Source: Eurosta solidaginis
Lineage: Eukaryota > Arthropoda > Insecta > Diptera > Tephritidae
Assembly: GCF_040869045.1 (NCBI RefSeq)
Contig: NC_090319.1
Coordinates: 383,051,601-383,115,600, forward strand
Direction: 5' to 3'
Length of the DNA stretch: 64,000 nt
The position numbers and the translations under genes are program-made. Of this stretch, positions 10,823-23,859 are shown piece after piece. How positions within the stretch are numbered: the stretch's first letter is position 1; each line of letters begins with the position of its first letter. The notes below the pieces were generated by a model that was not told the DNA's origin, did no database searches, and was given only the letters and a program-made list of their open reading frames with translations.

Positions 10823-12545
10823 AGTATACTCAGCGTGCTTTGCACACATAGTATATTAACTTTGATTGGATAACGGTTGGTTGTACAGGTATAAAGGAAT
10901 CGAGATAGATATAGACTTCCATATATCAAAATCATCAGTGTTGAAAAAAAATTTGATTGAGCCATGCCCGCCCGTCCGTCCGTCTGTCCGTTAACACGAT
11001 AACTTGAGTAAATTTTGAGGTATCTTGATGAAATTTGGTACGTAGGTTCCTGGGCACTCATCGCAGATCGCTATTTAAAATGAACGATATCGGACTATAA
11101 CCGCGCCCAATTTTTCGATATCGAAAATTTCGAAACACCGAAAAAATGCGATAATTCATAACCAAATACGGATAAAGCGATGAAACATGGTGGGTTGGCC
11201 TTATGACGGAGAATAAGAATTAGTAAACTTTTGGACAATGGGCGTGGCACCGCCCACTTTTTAAAGAAGGTAATTCAAAAGTTTTGCAAGCTGTAATTTG
11301 GCAGTCGTTAAAGATATCACGATGAAATTTGGCAGGAGTATTACCACTATTACTATATATGTGCATATTAAAAATAAGCAAAATCGGAGAACGACCACAC
11401 CCACTTAAAAAAAATTTTTTTAAAAGTCAAATTTTAACAAAAAATTGAATATCTTTACTGTATATAAGTAAATTATGTCAACATTCAACTCCAGTAGTGA
11501 TATGGTGCAACAAAATACAAAAATAAAAGAAAATTTCAAAATGGGCGTGGCTCCGCCATTTTTCATTTAATTTGTCTAGAATACTTTTAATGCCATAAGT
11601 CGAACAAAAATTTACTAATCCTTGTGAGATTTGGTACGGCCTTATATTCTATGACGCTAACTGTTTTCTGTGAAAATGGGCGATATCGGTTGAAGCCACG
11701 CCCAGTTTTATACACAGTAGACCGTCTGTCCTTCTGTTCGGCCGTTAACACGATAACTTGAGCAAAAATCAATATATCTTTACTAAACTTAGTTCACGTA
11801 CTTATCTGAGCTCACTTTGTCTTGGTATAAAAAATGGCCCAAATCCGACTATGACCACGCCCACATTTTCGATAGCGAAAATTACGAAAAATGAAAAAAA
11901 TGCCATAATTCTATACCAAATACGAAACAAGGGATGAAACATGGTAATTGGATTGGTTTATTGACGCAAAATGTAACTGTAGAAAAAACTTTGAAAATGG
12001 GTGTTACCACCTACCATATTAAGTAGAAGAAAATGAAGAAAGTTCTGCAGGGCGAAATCAAAAGCCCTTGGAATCTTGGCAGGAATACTTTTCGTGGTAT
12101 TACATATATAAATAAATTAGCGGTACCCGACAGATGTTGTTCTGGGTCACCCTGGTCCACATTTTGTTCGATATCTCGAAAACGCCTTCACATATACAAC
12201 TAAGGGCCACTTTTAAAACCCTCATTAATACCTTTAATTTGATACCCATATCGTACAAACACATTATAGAGTCACCCACTTTTATGGCGATATCTCGAAA
12301 AGGCGTCCACCTATAGAACTAAGGCCCACTGCCTTTTAAATTATCATTTACACCTTTCATTTGATACCCATATCGTACAAACGCATTCTAGAGTCACCCT
12401 TGGTCCACCTTTATGGGGATATCCCTAAATGGCGCCCACCTATAGAACTATGGCCCACTCCCTCTTAAAATACTCTTTAATACCTTCCATTTGAGACACA
12501 TGTCAAATAAACACATTACAGGGTTACCTTAGGTTCATTTTCCGA
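10823..12545 (+). mobile_element. TACTCAGTTGAG-family element, right end missing
   Basis: The left end (TATACTCAGCGTGC, ATAGTATATTAAC) and the body (GGATAACGGTTGGTTGTACA, the CCGTCCGTCCG run, CACGATAACTTGAG) match the complete copy at 13597-16147. About three units of the 130-bp repeat follow at 12130-12540. Family similarity stops at about 12546, before the hairpin end. There is no coding capacity. Confidence 0.8.
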
Positions 12546-13596
12546 GAATTCGTGAGCGCAGCGTACGAAATAAAACGAAGTTACACAGAAATGGCAGCTC
12601 TTTCTAGAACCCCTTACCGTGGGAAGTGCCGCCGTTTTTCGTACTACTCGTTTCAAAAACCGTTCCAACTTAGTTCAATGCAGGTTCAGAAGTTTGCCTC
12701 ACCAATAAGGATCTTTGTTGTACAAAAATTAAGACAACTTAGAAACAAAATCTTTCAAAAGAGCTCAGAGCGAAAAATGGATTTGATTTGTCAGCAAGAA
12801 AGCAACTAACCAACTAAAGCAATAAAAAGTCATACAACTCAAAGAACTAAAAAAAGAATACTGAAATAACTAAGTAAGTGGCTAAGATGGAATATGAGAA
12901 GTCCACTTAAAATGCACCCACGCTCCGCATTTCACCAGCACCATAAACATACCAGCTGTACTTTACCCTCTAACGGGTATTATGTTCGGCAGCAATTCAA
13001 AAAGCAACTTGAAGTCTCTTTCAATTATGACACTTCTTATTTTACTTCATAAGGAGTTTTATGTTTTTTTTAAGTCTTTGCTAGTCTAGTGGCAGGAGTA
13101 AGCTCTCAGTTGGCAAGAAAAACATGTTAAGCACCACCATCAATGCGGCGATCCTTTGTGACTGAGGATATTTCCTACCCAACTTCACCACTGAGCTCAT
13201 CCGCTGTTAGACAGAAGCTCATCGTATTTTTGTCATACTAAGTAAGTGCAATGGCAATGGGACTGAGTGCACGGTTGCCACACCATGTTTATATTTGGGA
13301 GCAAAATTCATCGAAAAAAGGACCAAATTTTTGTTTTATTTTATTGTGGTACAACCAATCAGCAATTCACAAGATTGTCGTATTCGTTAGAAAATATAAA
13401 ATTTTAGGATGTATCGATAGTTTTCTATATAGAACAGAAAACAAAAATAGCGCATAGGAGACTTTGCTTTGATTCAAACTGCACAAAAAATATTACGTAA
13501 GGCAGTTGAGAATTTTGTGCATTTGATATTGGAAAGGTTGCAATAGCGAGTATAAGCTACGGACTGTGAACAACTTTTTCCAATTTAAAATTTTTC
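12546..13596. other. No gene or repeat recognised
   Basis: This is the spacer between two copies of the same mobile element. The open frame at 12552-12809 starts inside degraded repeat sequence and has no recognisable family. Confidence 0.35.
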
Positions 13597-16147
13597 TTTT
13601 TATACTCAGTTGAGCAGAGCTCACAGAGTATATTAAGTTTGATTGGATAACGGTTGGTTGTACATATATAAAGGAATCGAGATAGATATAGACTTCCATA
13701 TATCAAAATAATCAGGATCGAAAAAAATGTGATTGAGCCATGTCCGTCCGTCCGTCCGTCCGTTAACACGATAACTTGAGTAAATTTTGAGGTATCTTGA
13801 TGAAATTTGGTATGTAGGTTCCTGAGCACTCATCTCAGATCGCTATTTAAAACGAACGATATCGCACTATAACCACGCCCACTTTTTCGATATCGAAAAT
13901 TTCGAAAAACCGAAAAAGTGCGGTAATTCATTACCAAAAAGAGATAAAGCGACAAAACTTGGTAAATCAGTTGAATTTATGACGCAGAATAGAAAATTAG
14001 TAAAATTTTTGACAATGGGCGTGGCACCGCCCACTTTTAAAAGAAGGTAATTTAAAATTTTTGCAAGCTGTAATTTGTCAGTCGTTGAAGATATCATGAT
14101 GAAATTTGGCAGGGACGTTACTCCTATTACTATATGTACGCCCAATAAAAATTAGCAAAATCGGAGAAGGACCACGCCCACTTTACAAAAAAAATTTTTT
14201 TTAAAGTAAAATTTTAATAAAAAATTTAATATCTTTACAGTATATAAGTAAATTATGTCAACATTCAACTCCAGTAATGATATGGTGCAACAAAATATAA
14301 AAATAAAAGGAAATTTCAAAATGGGCGTGGCTCCGCCCTTTTTCATTTAATTTGTCTAGGATATTTTTAACGCCATAAGTCGAACAAAAATTAACCAATC
14401 CTTTTGAAATTTGGTAGGAGCATAGATTTTACGATGTTAACTATTTTCTGTGAAAACGGGTGAAATCGGTTGATGCCACGCCCAGTTTTTATACACAGTC
14501 TTTCGTCTGTTCTTCCGCTCGGCCGTTAACACGATAACTTGAGCAAAAATCGATATATCTTTACTAAACTCAGTTGACGTACTTATCTGAACTAACTTTG
14601 TATTGGTGTAAAAAATGGCCGAAATCCGACATTGACCACGCCCACTTTTTCGATATCGAAAATTACGAAAAATGAAAAAAATGCCATAATTCTATACCAA
14701 ATACGAAAAAAGAGATGAAACATGGTGAGGTAATTGGATTGGTTTATTGACGCGAAATATAACTTTAGAAAAAACTTTGCAAAATGGGTGTGACACCTAC
14801 CATATTAAGTAGAAGAAAATGAAAATGTTCTGCAGGGCGAAATATAAAACCCTTAAAATCTTGACAGGTATTACATATATAAATAAATTAGCGGTATCCA
14901 ACAGATGATGTTCTGGGTCACCCTGGTCCACATTTTGGTCGATATTTGGAAAACGCATTCACTTTTAAAACTCTCATTAGTACCTTTAATTTGATACCCA
15001 TATCGTACAAACACATTCTAGAGTCACCCCTGGTCCACCTTTATGGCGATATCTCGAAAAGGCGTCCACCTATAGGACTAAGCCCCACGCCCTTTTAAAA
15101 TACTCATTAACACCTTTCATTTGATACCCATATCGTACAAACAAAGTCTAGAGTCACCCCTGGTCCACCTTTATTGCGATACCTCGAAAAGGCGTCCACC
15201 TATAGAACTAAGGCCCCTCCCTTTTAAAATACTCATTAACACCTTTCGTTTGATACCCATATTGCACAAACGAATTCTAGAGTCACCCCTGGTCCACGTT
15301 TATGGCGGTACCTCGAAACGGTGTCCACCTGTGGAACTAAGGATTACTCCCTTTTAAAATACTCATTAACACCTTTCTTTTTATACCCATATTGTACAAA
15401 CAAATTCTAGGGTCACACCTGCTCCACCTTTATGGAGATATCTCGAAACGGCGTCCACCTATGGAACTAAGGATTACTCCCTTTTAAAATACTCATTAAC
15501 ACCTTTAATTTGATACCCATATCGTACAAACACATTCTAGAGTCACCCCTGGTCCACCTTTATGGCGATATTTCGAAACGGCGACCACCTATAGAACTAA
15601 GGCCCACTCCCTTTTAAAATACTCATTAACACCTTTCGTTTGATGCCCATATTGTACAAACAAATTCTAGGGTCACCCCTGGTCCACCTTTAAGACGATG
15701 TCTCGAGACGGCGTCCACCTATGGAACTAAGGATTACTCGCTTTTAAAATACTCATTAACACCTTTAATTTGATACACATATCGTACAAACGCATTCTAG
15801 AGTCACCCCTGGTCCACCTTTATGGCGATATCTGGAAAGGCGTCCACCTATGGAACTAAGGATTACTCCCTTTTAAAATATTCATTAACACCTTTCATTT
15901 GATACCCATATCGTACAAACGCATTCTAGAGTCAACCCTGATCCTACCTTTATGGCTATATCCCTAAATGGCGTCCACCCATAGAACTATGGCCCACTTC
16001 CATTTGTTACACATGTCATACAAACACATTCCAGGGTTTCCTTCGGTTCATTTTCCTACATGGTTATTTTCCCTTATGTTGTCACCATAGCTCTCAACTG
16101 AGTATGTAATGTTCGGTTACACCCGAACTTAACCTTCCTTACTTGTT
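13597..16147 (+). mobile_element. TACTCAGTTGAG-family non-autonomous element, complete copy
   Basis: This is the best reference copy, at 2.55 kb. The left end is TTTTTATACTCAGTTGAGC. The right end carries CTCAACTGAGTA, the inverted match of TACTCAGTTGAG, then a hairpin (GTTCGG-TTACA-CCCGAAC) and CTTCCTTACTTGTT. Between the ends are a CCGTCCG run (13743-13763), repeated CCACGCCCAC/GGGCGTGGC words and a minisatellite at 14880-16030. A 3' hairpin near the end, an internal tandem repeat and lack of long inverted repeats resemble the DINE/Helentron class of rolling-circle elements. That assignment is an inference; no Rep/helicase coding is present. Confidence 0.85.
14880..16030 (+). repeat. 130-bp minisatellite inside the mobile element
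   Basis: The landmark TTGATACCCATAT and its variants recur at about 14993, 15123, 15252, 15382, 15512, 15642, 15772 and 15901, so the period is 129-130 bp with about eight units. Each unit also carries CATTCTAGAGTCACCCCTGG, CCACCTTTATGGCGATATC and TTTTAAAATACTCATTAACA. Confidence 0.92.
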
Positions 16148-17737
16148 ACATTTTGTTTTGCATTGAAACTTACGGATTTGCTATTGAAACACAAAATACT
16201 TCTTCCGAAATCAAATCCCGTTTGTGTTTTTTTTTCAAAAGCTGAACATAAAAATAAAATTTTTTGATCGCAATTCGAGGTAAAATTATAAAGTTATCGC
16301 TTTACTTCCAGTTGGTTGTTTGGAAATAATTCCTTGGTTTGCGTTTGCGTATGCGTATGCGTAATCGTTATCGATTCTTTACTTATTTCAAAGTATACAT
16401 ATGTTCTTCGACAGCCTGACAGAGGTTGGGAACGTGGACGTCTCTCTTCTTCTTGGGTTCATCAGAGATAGCAAGTGATTCGTTAGGACCACTAGGTTAA
16501 ACGAATTTGCCGCCACCCCGTTCTTACTGGGGGCCCTCACAATGGACAAAAATGTCTCCGAGTGGAAGTGTGAAAATACTCACGCACCTAACCTAACCTA
16601 CTTCCAGTTAAAACATATCTTACGACTTATCAACCATAATTGTCCTGGAATTTTTTCGATCTCATTGAGCTTATTTGAGCTGTGTTTATGAAATATTTCA
16701 ATATCGACATGCCGATCGAGAAGTAACCCTTTCAAAATGTTACATAGAATTTCTTTGTAAAAATGTTTAAAGTGTTACTTTTTGTGTGCCATGTTAATAT
16801 ATTCCTCAACAATCTCCAATATCTCTCAGTAGGCCTGAACATTCTGTTATATTTTATTAACTGAGCAATTATTGTTGTAAGAATTTCATTGTTGTAAATT
16901 GAAAATTATTTGTGGGGTGATAAAAGCGTGGCAAAAGTTGTGGGCTGTGTTGCAAATTTTTACCTCAGTGAAAAACAAATGATCAAAAATTGTGGCTACT
17001 GCCCAAAAAGGGCCAAAATTGAAAAAAACAGGACCAGCGGACCAAATGGGGTCGGAAGGGACCATTTTTGGTCCAAACGGACCAAAGTGGCAACCGTAAT
17101 TGAGTGTTCTTTGTTTTTGTGTCTGTAAATGCATTCTTCTTTGTCTTTTGTCTTATTTGTATTTTCTTTAACAAAACAAAATCTCTTCCTTTTCTTGTAT
17201 TGTGCATGGTAAGAGAAGAAGGGTGCAGCCGTAAGGGTGACGACACGGATTTCAATCTAAATTTAAGGATGTAGCGAAACACAATAATACTTGTAATATC
17301 AGGTGAAATTGTTATTGTTTTGTTATTTGTTTTATGCACTTTTGTCTTTGCTCTCAATAATATTATCTTCATTGGTGTTATTGTTATTCGTGTGTATTTT
17401 TGTGTGGTTGGTTGCTTTGTTTCACTTGTTAGTCGAAGATAATAACGTAAGAAATGAAAAAAAAAATTATAAAAATAAGGAAGCCACATTGTTAAGCAAA
17501 TGAAACTTGAGTGCAACGTCAAATGGGTGACTAAGTAAGTTATTTAGTAAGTGAGTGGCCGATCGAGTTAGTATTGTGCAGGGAGGTGTCAAATTTGATG
17601 AAATTGGAAAAATTTGGAAAATTGAAAGCTGCTTTTAAAATATTGGTATGGGTTAAAAGTATAATAAAAGGCATTCTATACATGAAAATGTGCCTAAAAC
17701 ACTACTTAAAAAACAAAGAAAATAAATAAATAAATGT
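16148..17737. other. Mostly unrecognised; one short hairpin
   Basis: No gene was found. A GCGTAT run lies near 16341-16360. CCTAACCTAACCTAC sits near 16588-16602. A perfect 6-bp stem with a 4-base loop, GGACCATTTTTGGTCC, lies at 17059-17074. Open frames across 16886-17522 occur on both strands and lack family resemblance. Confidence 0.4.
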
Positions 17738-18050
17738 AAGGCGCGATAACCTCCGAAGAGATTTTAGGCCGAGCTTCTCTTCCAATTTGCGCCGTGCTTC
17801 TCTTGACTTTTCCTACAAATTGGTGGGACGTGACCAACTTGTTTTATGCCAACTCCGAACGGCATCTACAAGGCAAGGCGAGTTTTCACTTAGAATTTTT
17901 CATGGCAGAAATACACTGGGAGTGCTTGCCACAAAATTGTCTCCTAATTGAAAAACTTTTTTTAAAATTATGATATTGCTTTGCCCGGGATAACCCAGGA
18001 TCTTCTATGTGGATGGCGGAGCACGCCACCATCACACCACGGCGGCCGCA
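17738..18050 (-). mobile_element. tRNA-derived SINE, near-complete
   Basis: Read on the minus strand, the element starts at 18050 with GCGGCCGCCGTGGTGTGATG, containing an A-box-like TGGTGTGATGG. A B-box-like CCTGGGTTATCCCGGGC follows at 17999-17983, about 3 bases shorter than a canonical box. The body ends near 17738 in GGAGGTTATCGCGCCTTAC. It is followed by TTTATTTATTTATTT, a short-repeat tail of the kind SINEs use. It is related to the copies at 2806-3090 and 5100-5232. The shortened B box suggests an inactive promoter. Confidence 0.8.
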
Positions 18051-18424
18051 CACTACTTACTCCCAATAAATTAAGAGTTGCATTGTTGATAATATATGAT
18101 AGACGAAATTTAGAATAGCGCAGCATGAGTATTTAAGTTTGAAATGATTATTTTGATACCTCCCACCCACTTTTCCTAATTAAAAAGCGTACACTTATTT
18201 TTTTAAATAATGAAAAATAAAAAGCAATAATTGGGACGGGTGGCTTGGAAATATGACCTTTCCAAGCGCCTAAGTACACCGCCTCAAATTTTTGCGTGAT
18301 AGCTATATGTCAGCTGATGGAAATCCGATCCATTCCGACAACAAAATTAATAAATTAAATATGACTCAATGTTGGTCGAAATTTCGTTGATCCCGAAAAT
18401 ATATTGATTTAGTGAATTTTTAAT
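18051..18424. other. No gene recognised
   Basis: AT-rich spacer between a SINE and a LINE fragment. Nothing was found in it. Confidence 0.35.
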
Positions 18425-19330
18425 TTGGGGTGAGTCGCCACATTCGCCTAGTTCTGGAAAAGCTGAGCAATCAAGCATAAGGTGACCCGATGATTCTACC
18501 TTAGCATCCTCCATACAGCTGCAGCAAGTGGGGTTTCCCGTATATTGAGATGTATCTCATGGACTCTCATTGGCCAGTGCCCTAACAAAATTCAAATGTC
18601 GATTGATAGATAGGCCTTTGTGAACTCAATCATTTCGGTAGACCTCCTGCCATCCATTTGCGAACAGAGGTATCGTGGTACCCTGCAAGAGGTGATGTCT
18701 GGCCAATGCTTGCTGAGCTGAATAGAGGCCAATTTATGAAGAGTCCCGAAATCCCTACGGCCGTCTTCATCCGGTTCAATTATACCGACGCGGGCTAAAA
18801 GATCCGCTTCACCGTTGCCCGGGATGTCATTATGGCCCGGGAGTAAGATAATCTTAATCATAAAATAGTTCGATGAAATCGCAAGCGAGGTCAGGCACTT
18901 CCCGAGCACCCTCGATCGCGCTATAGTTGAACTCCGAGTAGATGTTAAATTCCCTAAACGTAATAGCACTGGAAAGCATTTTGTCCATCGCATCCTTAAT
19001 CGCTGCAACTTCCGGTTGGACGACGCTTCAGTGATCAGCCAGCTAAAAGTTGCGGCTTAAATTTAGCTCTGGGCAAACGACCAACCCACAAATCTTTCCG
19101 TTCAACTTCGACCCATCCCCGAACAAGTTTACTGGTCCCCCAGATGAGTCCCCTCCCCCTTCCTCTTTCGGGGCAATAACTGGGGTGAAGGTTCCACAGT
19201 ACATAGCAGTTATCGGCACATAATAGTCCGTCCTGTCAGAGATAAAGTCGAACCTGGTTAGAAGGCTAGAGTGCCCGAAGTGAGAAAGCTCATAGCCCAT
19301 ATCACAAAGTCTGAGCTCGTGCTCGTCAGT
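18425..19330 (-). pseudogene. LINE ORF2 fragment: RNase H domain and C-terminal zinc knuckle
   Basis: On the minus strand, two adjacent frames (19300-19043 and 19008-18592) form an RNase H type I domain broken by a frameshift near 19010-19045. The first frame has the opening acidic motif FGDGSKLNG. The expected second acidic residue lies at the break (VQPEVAAIKDAMDK when read in the bridging phase). The second frame ends the domain with PGHNDIPGNGEADLLAR, the usual final RNase H motif of LINEs. Further on, about 18540-18440, a CCHC-like motif reads CCSCMEDAKVESSGHLMLDC. RNase H in LINEs removes RNA during target-primed reverse transcription. The reverse transcriptase is absent. The frameshift marks it as dead. 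The clade is Jockey/I/LOA-like by domain content, but this is not certain. Confidence 0.8.
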
Positions 19331-20895
19331 GATTTTCTCAATTTTTACAAAGCATGTAATTCTTAACTAGTACTAGTTCTGCTAAATGTGAAATTAGATC
19401 TTCGTGCTAGGATCAATATGTGAGCAAAGATTCTTAAGTTAATCGCTATTCTTTAATGAATTCTCCCATATTTTGCATGTCGAGAAGGAAAAAAAAAAAT
19501 TCGTGTTTATTATTAGTTTTTATTTGTCAAATTTAAAACAAATGAAAATATGAAAAGCACATTTCTTTAAAACTAACTTGATCACTAATTTAATTCAATG
19601 TAATTAACCTAGATTCGCTAAGTAACTCAACAACTGCCGCACCTTCGGTACAAACCACCAACTGCAGTTGAATAATTTCCGTAAGCAAATGTAATTGATT
19701 TTTCTTAAGCTCCGTAACCTAATAGACAATCTTCCTGCACAATCCCACCTTTTAGATGGACATAAATAAAAGAAGAAACGTTAAGATTACGCTAATTTAC
19801 ATAAAACTTTTCTTACGCCATTCAACGTCTTGGGATTTACAGATCAACGAACTTTTGCTTTCGGCTTGTGTAACCTATTTTTACTAAATGAAGCAAATGG
19901 TTTGTGAGCAACGCAGAATGCTGAAAATAAAGTGTGTATGTTTGTATGTATGTATGTAGATAGAATGTACTAAAAAGCGAATAAAAAGAATTAAATTTAT
20001 GCTAATTTACTTTTATCGCTTCAACGGCAAAGTCAATTTCATTTCAATTTTCAACGCTTCTACGCTCACGCCCTTTTTCGCGCGCTTTTTTTTAAACAGA
20101 AATTTTGCTTTTCTTTTCACTTTTCCATCAAATTATGCTAAAGAGCTTAGCTTAGTAGTCGTTTATATTAACCCCGCATACTAAATCCGGCACCAGTGTG
20201 GTCACACATTTTTAAGAGCGACGAGTATAATAAAATTGGCTTCCTTTTGCTGAAGCAGTCTTTTTTGGTTTGTTTGTTTGTTTGCATTTTCTCGCTGCTA
20301 TGTGAATGGCATGACACGTCGTCTTCTTAGCTTTTTGTCACGTTCAGTATTTTTTTATTCATCTTATCTTCGCGATTGAAGTGATAAAAGCTTTGGTAGT
20401 GACAACATGAGCTTTATATATGTATTTCGCAGGCGTTCACTCCGATATGTCCGTCCTATTCACTGCTTAAGCGTGTCAAAGCGGCACCTTTCTAGCTGAA
20501 GATATACTTGACGTAGTCTTTATGCTTTCGCCGTAAAAGTTTCATCACCCTAGCAAGTGATTATTGAGGCCCTACCTAGGTTAGATTTGACTAGATTAGG
20601 ATAGGTGAAAGTAGGTCGGCTGGTGAATTGCATTGAGCTTAGATCCTTACTTCTTTAAATTCACGAAATTAGTCCGTCAGAAATTATTCCGTCAATATTT
20701 CAATAACTGTACCTTAGCATGAAGGAATAGCAGTGCCTCAAGTACACCACATAAACCTCGGACAAATATCACCGATGTGACGCACCGTAGAACCAGTTCA
20801 CTTAGAGAGCGTCTTCGCAGAATTGTCTGTTCCACTGCCCTACTTGGCATTAAGCTTTGAGCCAGTCGTGAAGCCGGCTTGTTGTATATCATACA
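19331..20895. other. No gene or repeat recognised
   Basis: AT-rich stretch with a TGTATGTATGTATGTAG microsatellite near 19942-19960. No coding region is supported. Confidence 0.4.
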
Positions 20896-21921
20896 GTTTT
20901 TACACTCAGTTGAGCAGAGCTCGCAGAGTATATTAACTTTGATTGGATAACGGTTGGTTGTACAGGTATAAAGGAATCGAGATAGATATAGACTTCCATA
21001 TATCAAAATCATCAGTATCGAAAAAAAATTCGATTAAGCCATGTCCGTCCGTCCGTCCGTCTGTCCGTTAACACGAAAACTTGAGTCAATTTTGAGGTAT
21101 CTTGATGAAATTTGGTATGTAGGTTCCTGAGTACACATCTCAGATCGCTATTTAAAATGAACGATATCGGACTATAACCACGCCCACTTTTTCGATATCG
21201 AAAATTTCGAAAAATCGAAAAAGTGCGATAATTCATTACCAAATACGGATAAGCGATGAAACTTGGTAGGTGAGTTGAACTTATGACGTAGAATAGAAAC
21301 TAATAAAATTTTGGACAATGGGCGTGGCACCGGCCACTTTTAAAAGAAGGTAATTTAGAAGTTTTGCAGGCTGTAATTTGGCAGTCGTTGAAGATATCAT
21401 GATGAATTTTGGCAGGAACGTTACTACTATTACTATATGTATGCTTAATAGAAATTAGCAAAATCGGAGAACGACCACGCCCACTTTAAAAAAAAAAAAT
21501 TTTATATCAAATTTTAATTTTATTCCCATATCGTACAAACACATTCTAGAGTCACCCCTGGTCCACGTTTTTGGCGATATCTCGAAAAGGCGTCCACCCA
21601 TAGAACTATGGCCCATGCCCTTTTAAAATACTCATTAACACCTTTCATTTGATACCCATATTGTACAAACAAAATCTAGAGTCAGCCCTGGTCCACCTTT
21701 ATGGCGATATCCCTAAATGGCGTCCATCTATAGAACTATGGCCCACTCCCTCTTAAAATAATCTTTAATAGCTTCCATTTGATACACATGTCATACAAAC
21801 ACATTCCAGGGTTACCCTAAGTTATTTTTACAACATGGTGATTTTCCTTACTTTGTCTCCACAGCTCTCAACTGAGTATGTAATGTTCGGTTACACCCGA
21901 ACTTAGCCTTCCTTACTTGTT
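20896..21921 (+). mobile_element. TACTCAGTTGAG-family element, internally deleted
   Basis: Both ends are present: TTTTTACACTCAGTTGAGC on the left, and CTCAACTGAGTA plus the TTCGGTTACACCCGAA hairpin and CCTTACTTGTT on the right. The middle jumps at about 21515 from a poly-A/T segment straight into the 130-bp repeat, leaving only about two units. Length is 1.03 kb against 2.55 kb for the complete copy. No coding capacity. Confidence 0.85.
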
Positions 21922-23429
21922 TAGAATAAAGTTGAAAATAGCTTCCAGATCCTTTGTTAACTTCCAGATCCTTTGTGAGTATTTCACGCTAGTGCCGGCC
22001 ATAAAAATGTGATACCGTATAATAACGCAAGACACGTGGTATAGCCAGTGTATAAAGTTTGGCCTTAAAGCCTCCATTTTATCCATAGCTGCTTTAGAAG
22101 TGTAGAGAGCAGTTATATCCTTTGTGGTAATGATTTCAAACTTTCATGTGACATTTCGTGAACGAAGCTTAATGTGTTCTGCAGTACCTCGACTAGAGCT
22201 TAATACGTATTTCTGAAGTTAGAGCTATGTAATCGCCGTATGCCTCTTCCTTTTTCTTGTTGAACTAAGTTGACTATACCGTCTCATTCTATGAACTATT
22301 TTTCACGTATACGTTCACCATATTCTACCAGCATCTCATTTCTTATCGCTCTTTCCTTCTTTCCTTTATGATTTTGTCTCTTCATTTAGCTCTCATCTGT
22401 TTCTTTTCACACTCTCTATTTTTATTTCACTTTCCCTTTTCCATTTACGTATCGCCTGTTTGGGGGATACTTTGTTAAAAATAAAAGTTAGAAATCCATA
22501 CCGTCCTTTTAAAAAAATTTAGTAGATGGTTATGTAAAGAAATAAACTGGACTTTAGGCACTCATTCAATCAATCGCTCATTGCACGCACAATACTTGAC
22601 GTTAGCTGACTGCCTGCAAAGTAGTCGAAGTTGGTAAAATGTGGAAAAAAGTTATGTCACGGATAACCACTTTCCACATCCTTCTCCAAAGTGACTTCAA
22701 GCTCCCCTTCGTATTCACCACTACTCATTGCAATCGTCATTCATTGCCTTTCAACTGTCGACCTTATCAATGGCTTCGTCACTTTCTTCATTCCGCACTT
22801 GTTAACAGTTCGCTAGCTTGCTTGTCCGTAAGTCCATCAGTCTTTTCAAGAATAGTTACATTTCGGTTTGTTTGTGAATTTGCTTATTTTCTATTCAAAT
22901 TTACTTTATGAAGTATATAAAAGTTTTATCTGCCACCTGCTAACCACTCCTCACTCCATCACATTGTTTCACGCGCCAAAAGTATTCATAATGATGATGG
23001 TGGTAACCAAATCTGGAAATTTTTGTTTAGCGTAGGTCAGTCAGACGTCGGGGAGGGGGACGGGTGTTCGATTTGCAGCGTGCAAATTTGGCCAGCTCTC
23101 TTCTCCGCCCAAACCACACTTTACTTGCGTCAAAAATACTTAACTTCGGTCATAAGTATCATTCACCATGTCCCGTTGCGTCTATTGCTGATGGCGTTGG
23201 TTCAGTTTCAAAGTCAGCAAAAAGTTTTCGGTCTCAAATACTCGTAAAATAGACTGAGATGATAAGTAAATAAGATAAAAAATAACTTTTGAAATTGAAT
23301 TTGTGTGGCTCTTGATGCTTTTATACGCTTTTTAAAATCAAGAATTTGAATAAATGCACGTACCCAATAGGAAATGCGGCGTATGGATGATTTGAAACAA
23401 ATAAATTAAAAATCTTCCTCAATTTAGTT
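21922..23429. other. No gene recognised; CT-rich patch
   Basis: A pyrimidine-rich patch covers about 22318-22445. The open frame at 22639-22911 and the pair at 23023-23252 have no recognisable family and no splice support. Confidence 0.35.
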
Positions 23430-23620
23430 GACTCTGTTATTTTGGGTCTTTTCCAAGATGTGGCATATCATGATGATCCGATTTGTACTAGATTCTTCCG
23501 TACAGTTCGCTTAATAACAATTGCATATGAGACTGATTTCACGGTAAAAAGGGTGTTTTGCGGGTCCGCTTCCCTGTGGATTGAGTAGAATACGCTTAAA
23601 TTTCAATCTGGAGCTATACG
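23430..23620 (-). pseudogene. RTE-type LINE reverse transcriptase fragment (upstream part)
   Basis: On the minus strand, about 23480-23445 reads IIMICHILEKTQNNR, which resembles the segment before the palm motif in RTE-type reverse transcriptases. Nearby pieces resemble adjoining sequence of the same family, as recalled without a search. In an intact element on this strand, this part would lie to the right of the fragment at 23860-24560, so the order is scrambled. Confidence 0.45.
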
Positions 23621-23859
23621 GTCGTTGCTTTACTTTTTTCTTACTCTTCGTCCCACGGGCAGTTGCTGTTCCCGCTTCGCCAGACCGAAAGTGTATTTGT
23701 CATAGATTGGGGTATCGGACTTGTCATCAACATAACCACTAATTTGTGTCTAATCGCCTAATCGTTCTTTGTCGTTTCGTAAAAAGTCTCGCCCGATATT
23801 CCTTTTTGGCGATAACCGACGCCAATTGGGAGCACTAAAGGAGGTCAAGTCTCCTTCCA

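Noticed and set aside
16905..17105. Possible gene on both strands with GGACCA palindromes
   Set aside because: Frames on the two strands overlap, neither has a recognisable family, and the palindrome is only 6 bp per arm.
17983..18050. Functional tRNA gene
   Set aside because: It continues into a body shared with the SINE copy at 2806-3090, and the B box is shortened.
18592..19300. Host RNase H gene
   Set aside because: It has a frameshift, and a LINE-type zinc knuckle follows the RNase H domain. Host RNase H genes lack that tail.
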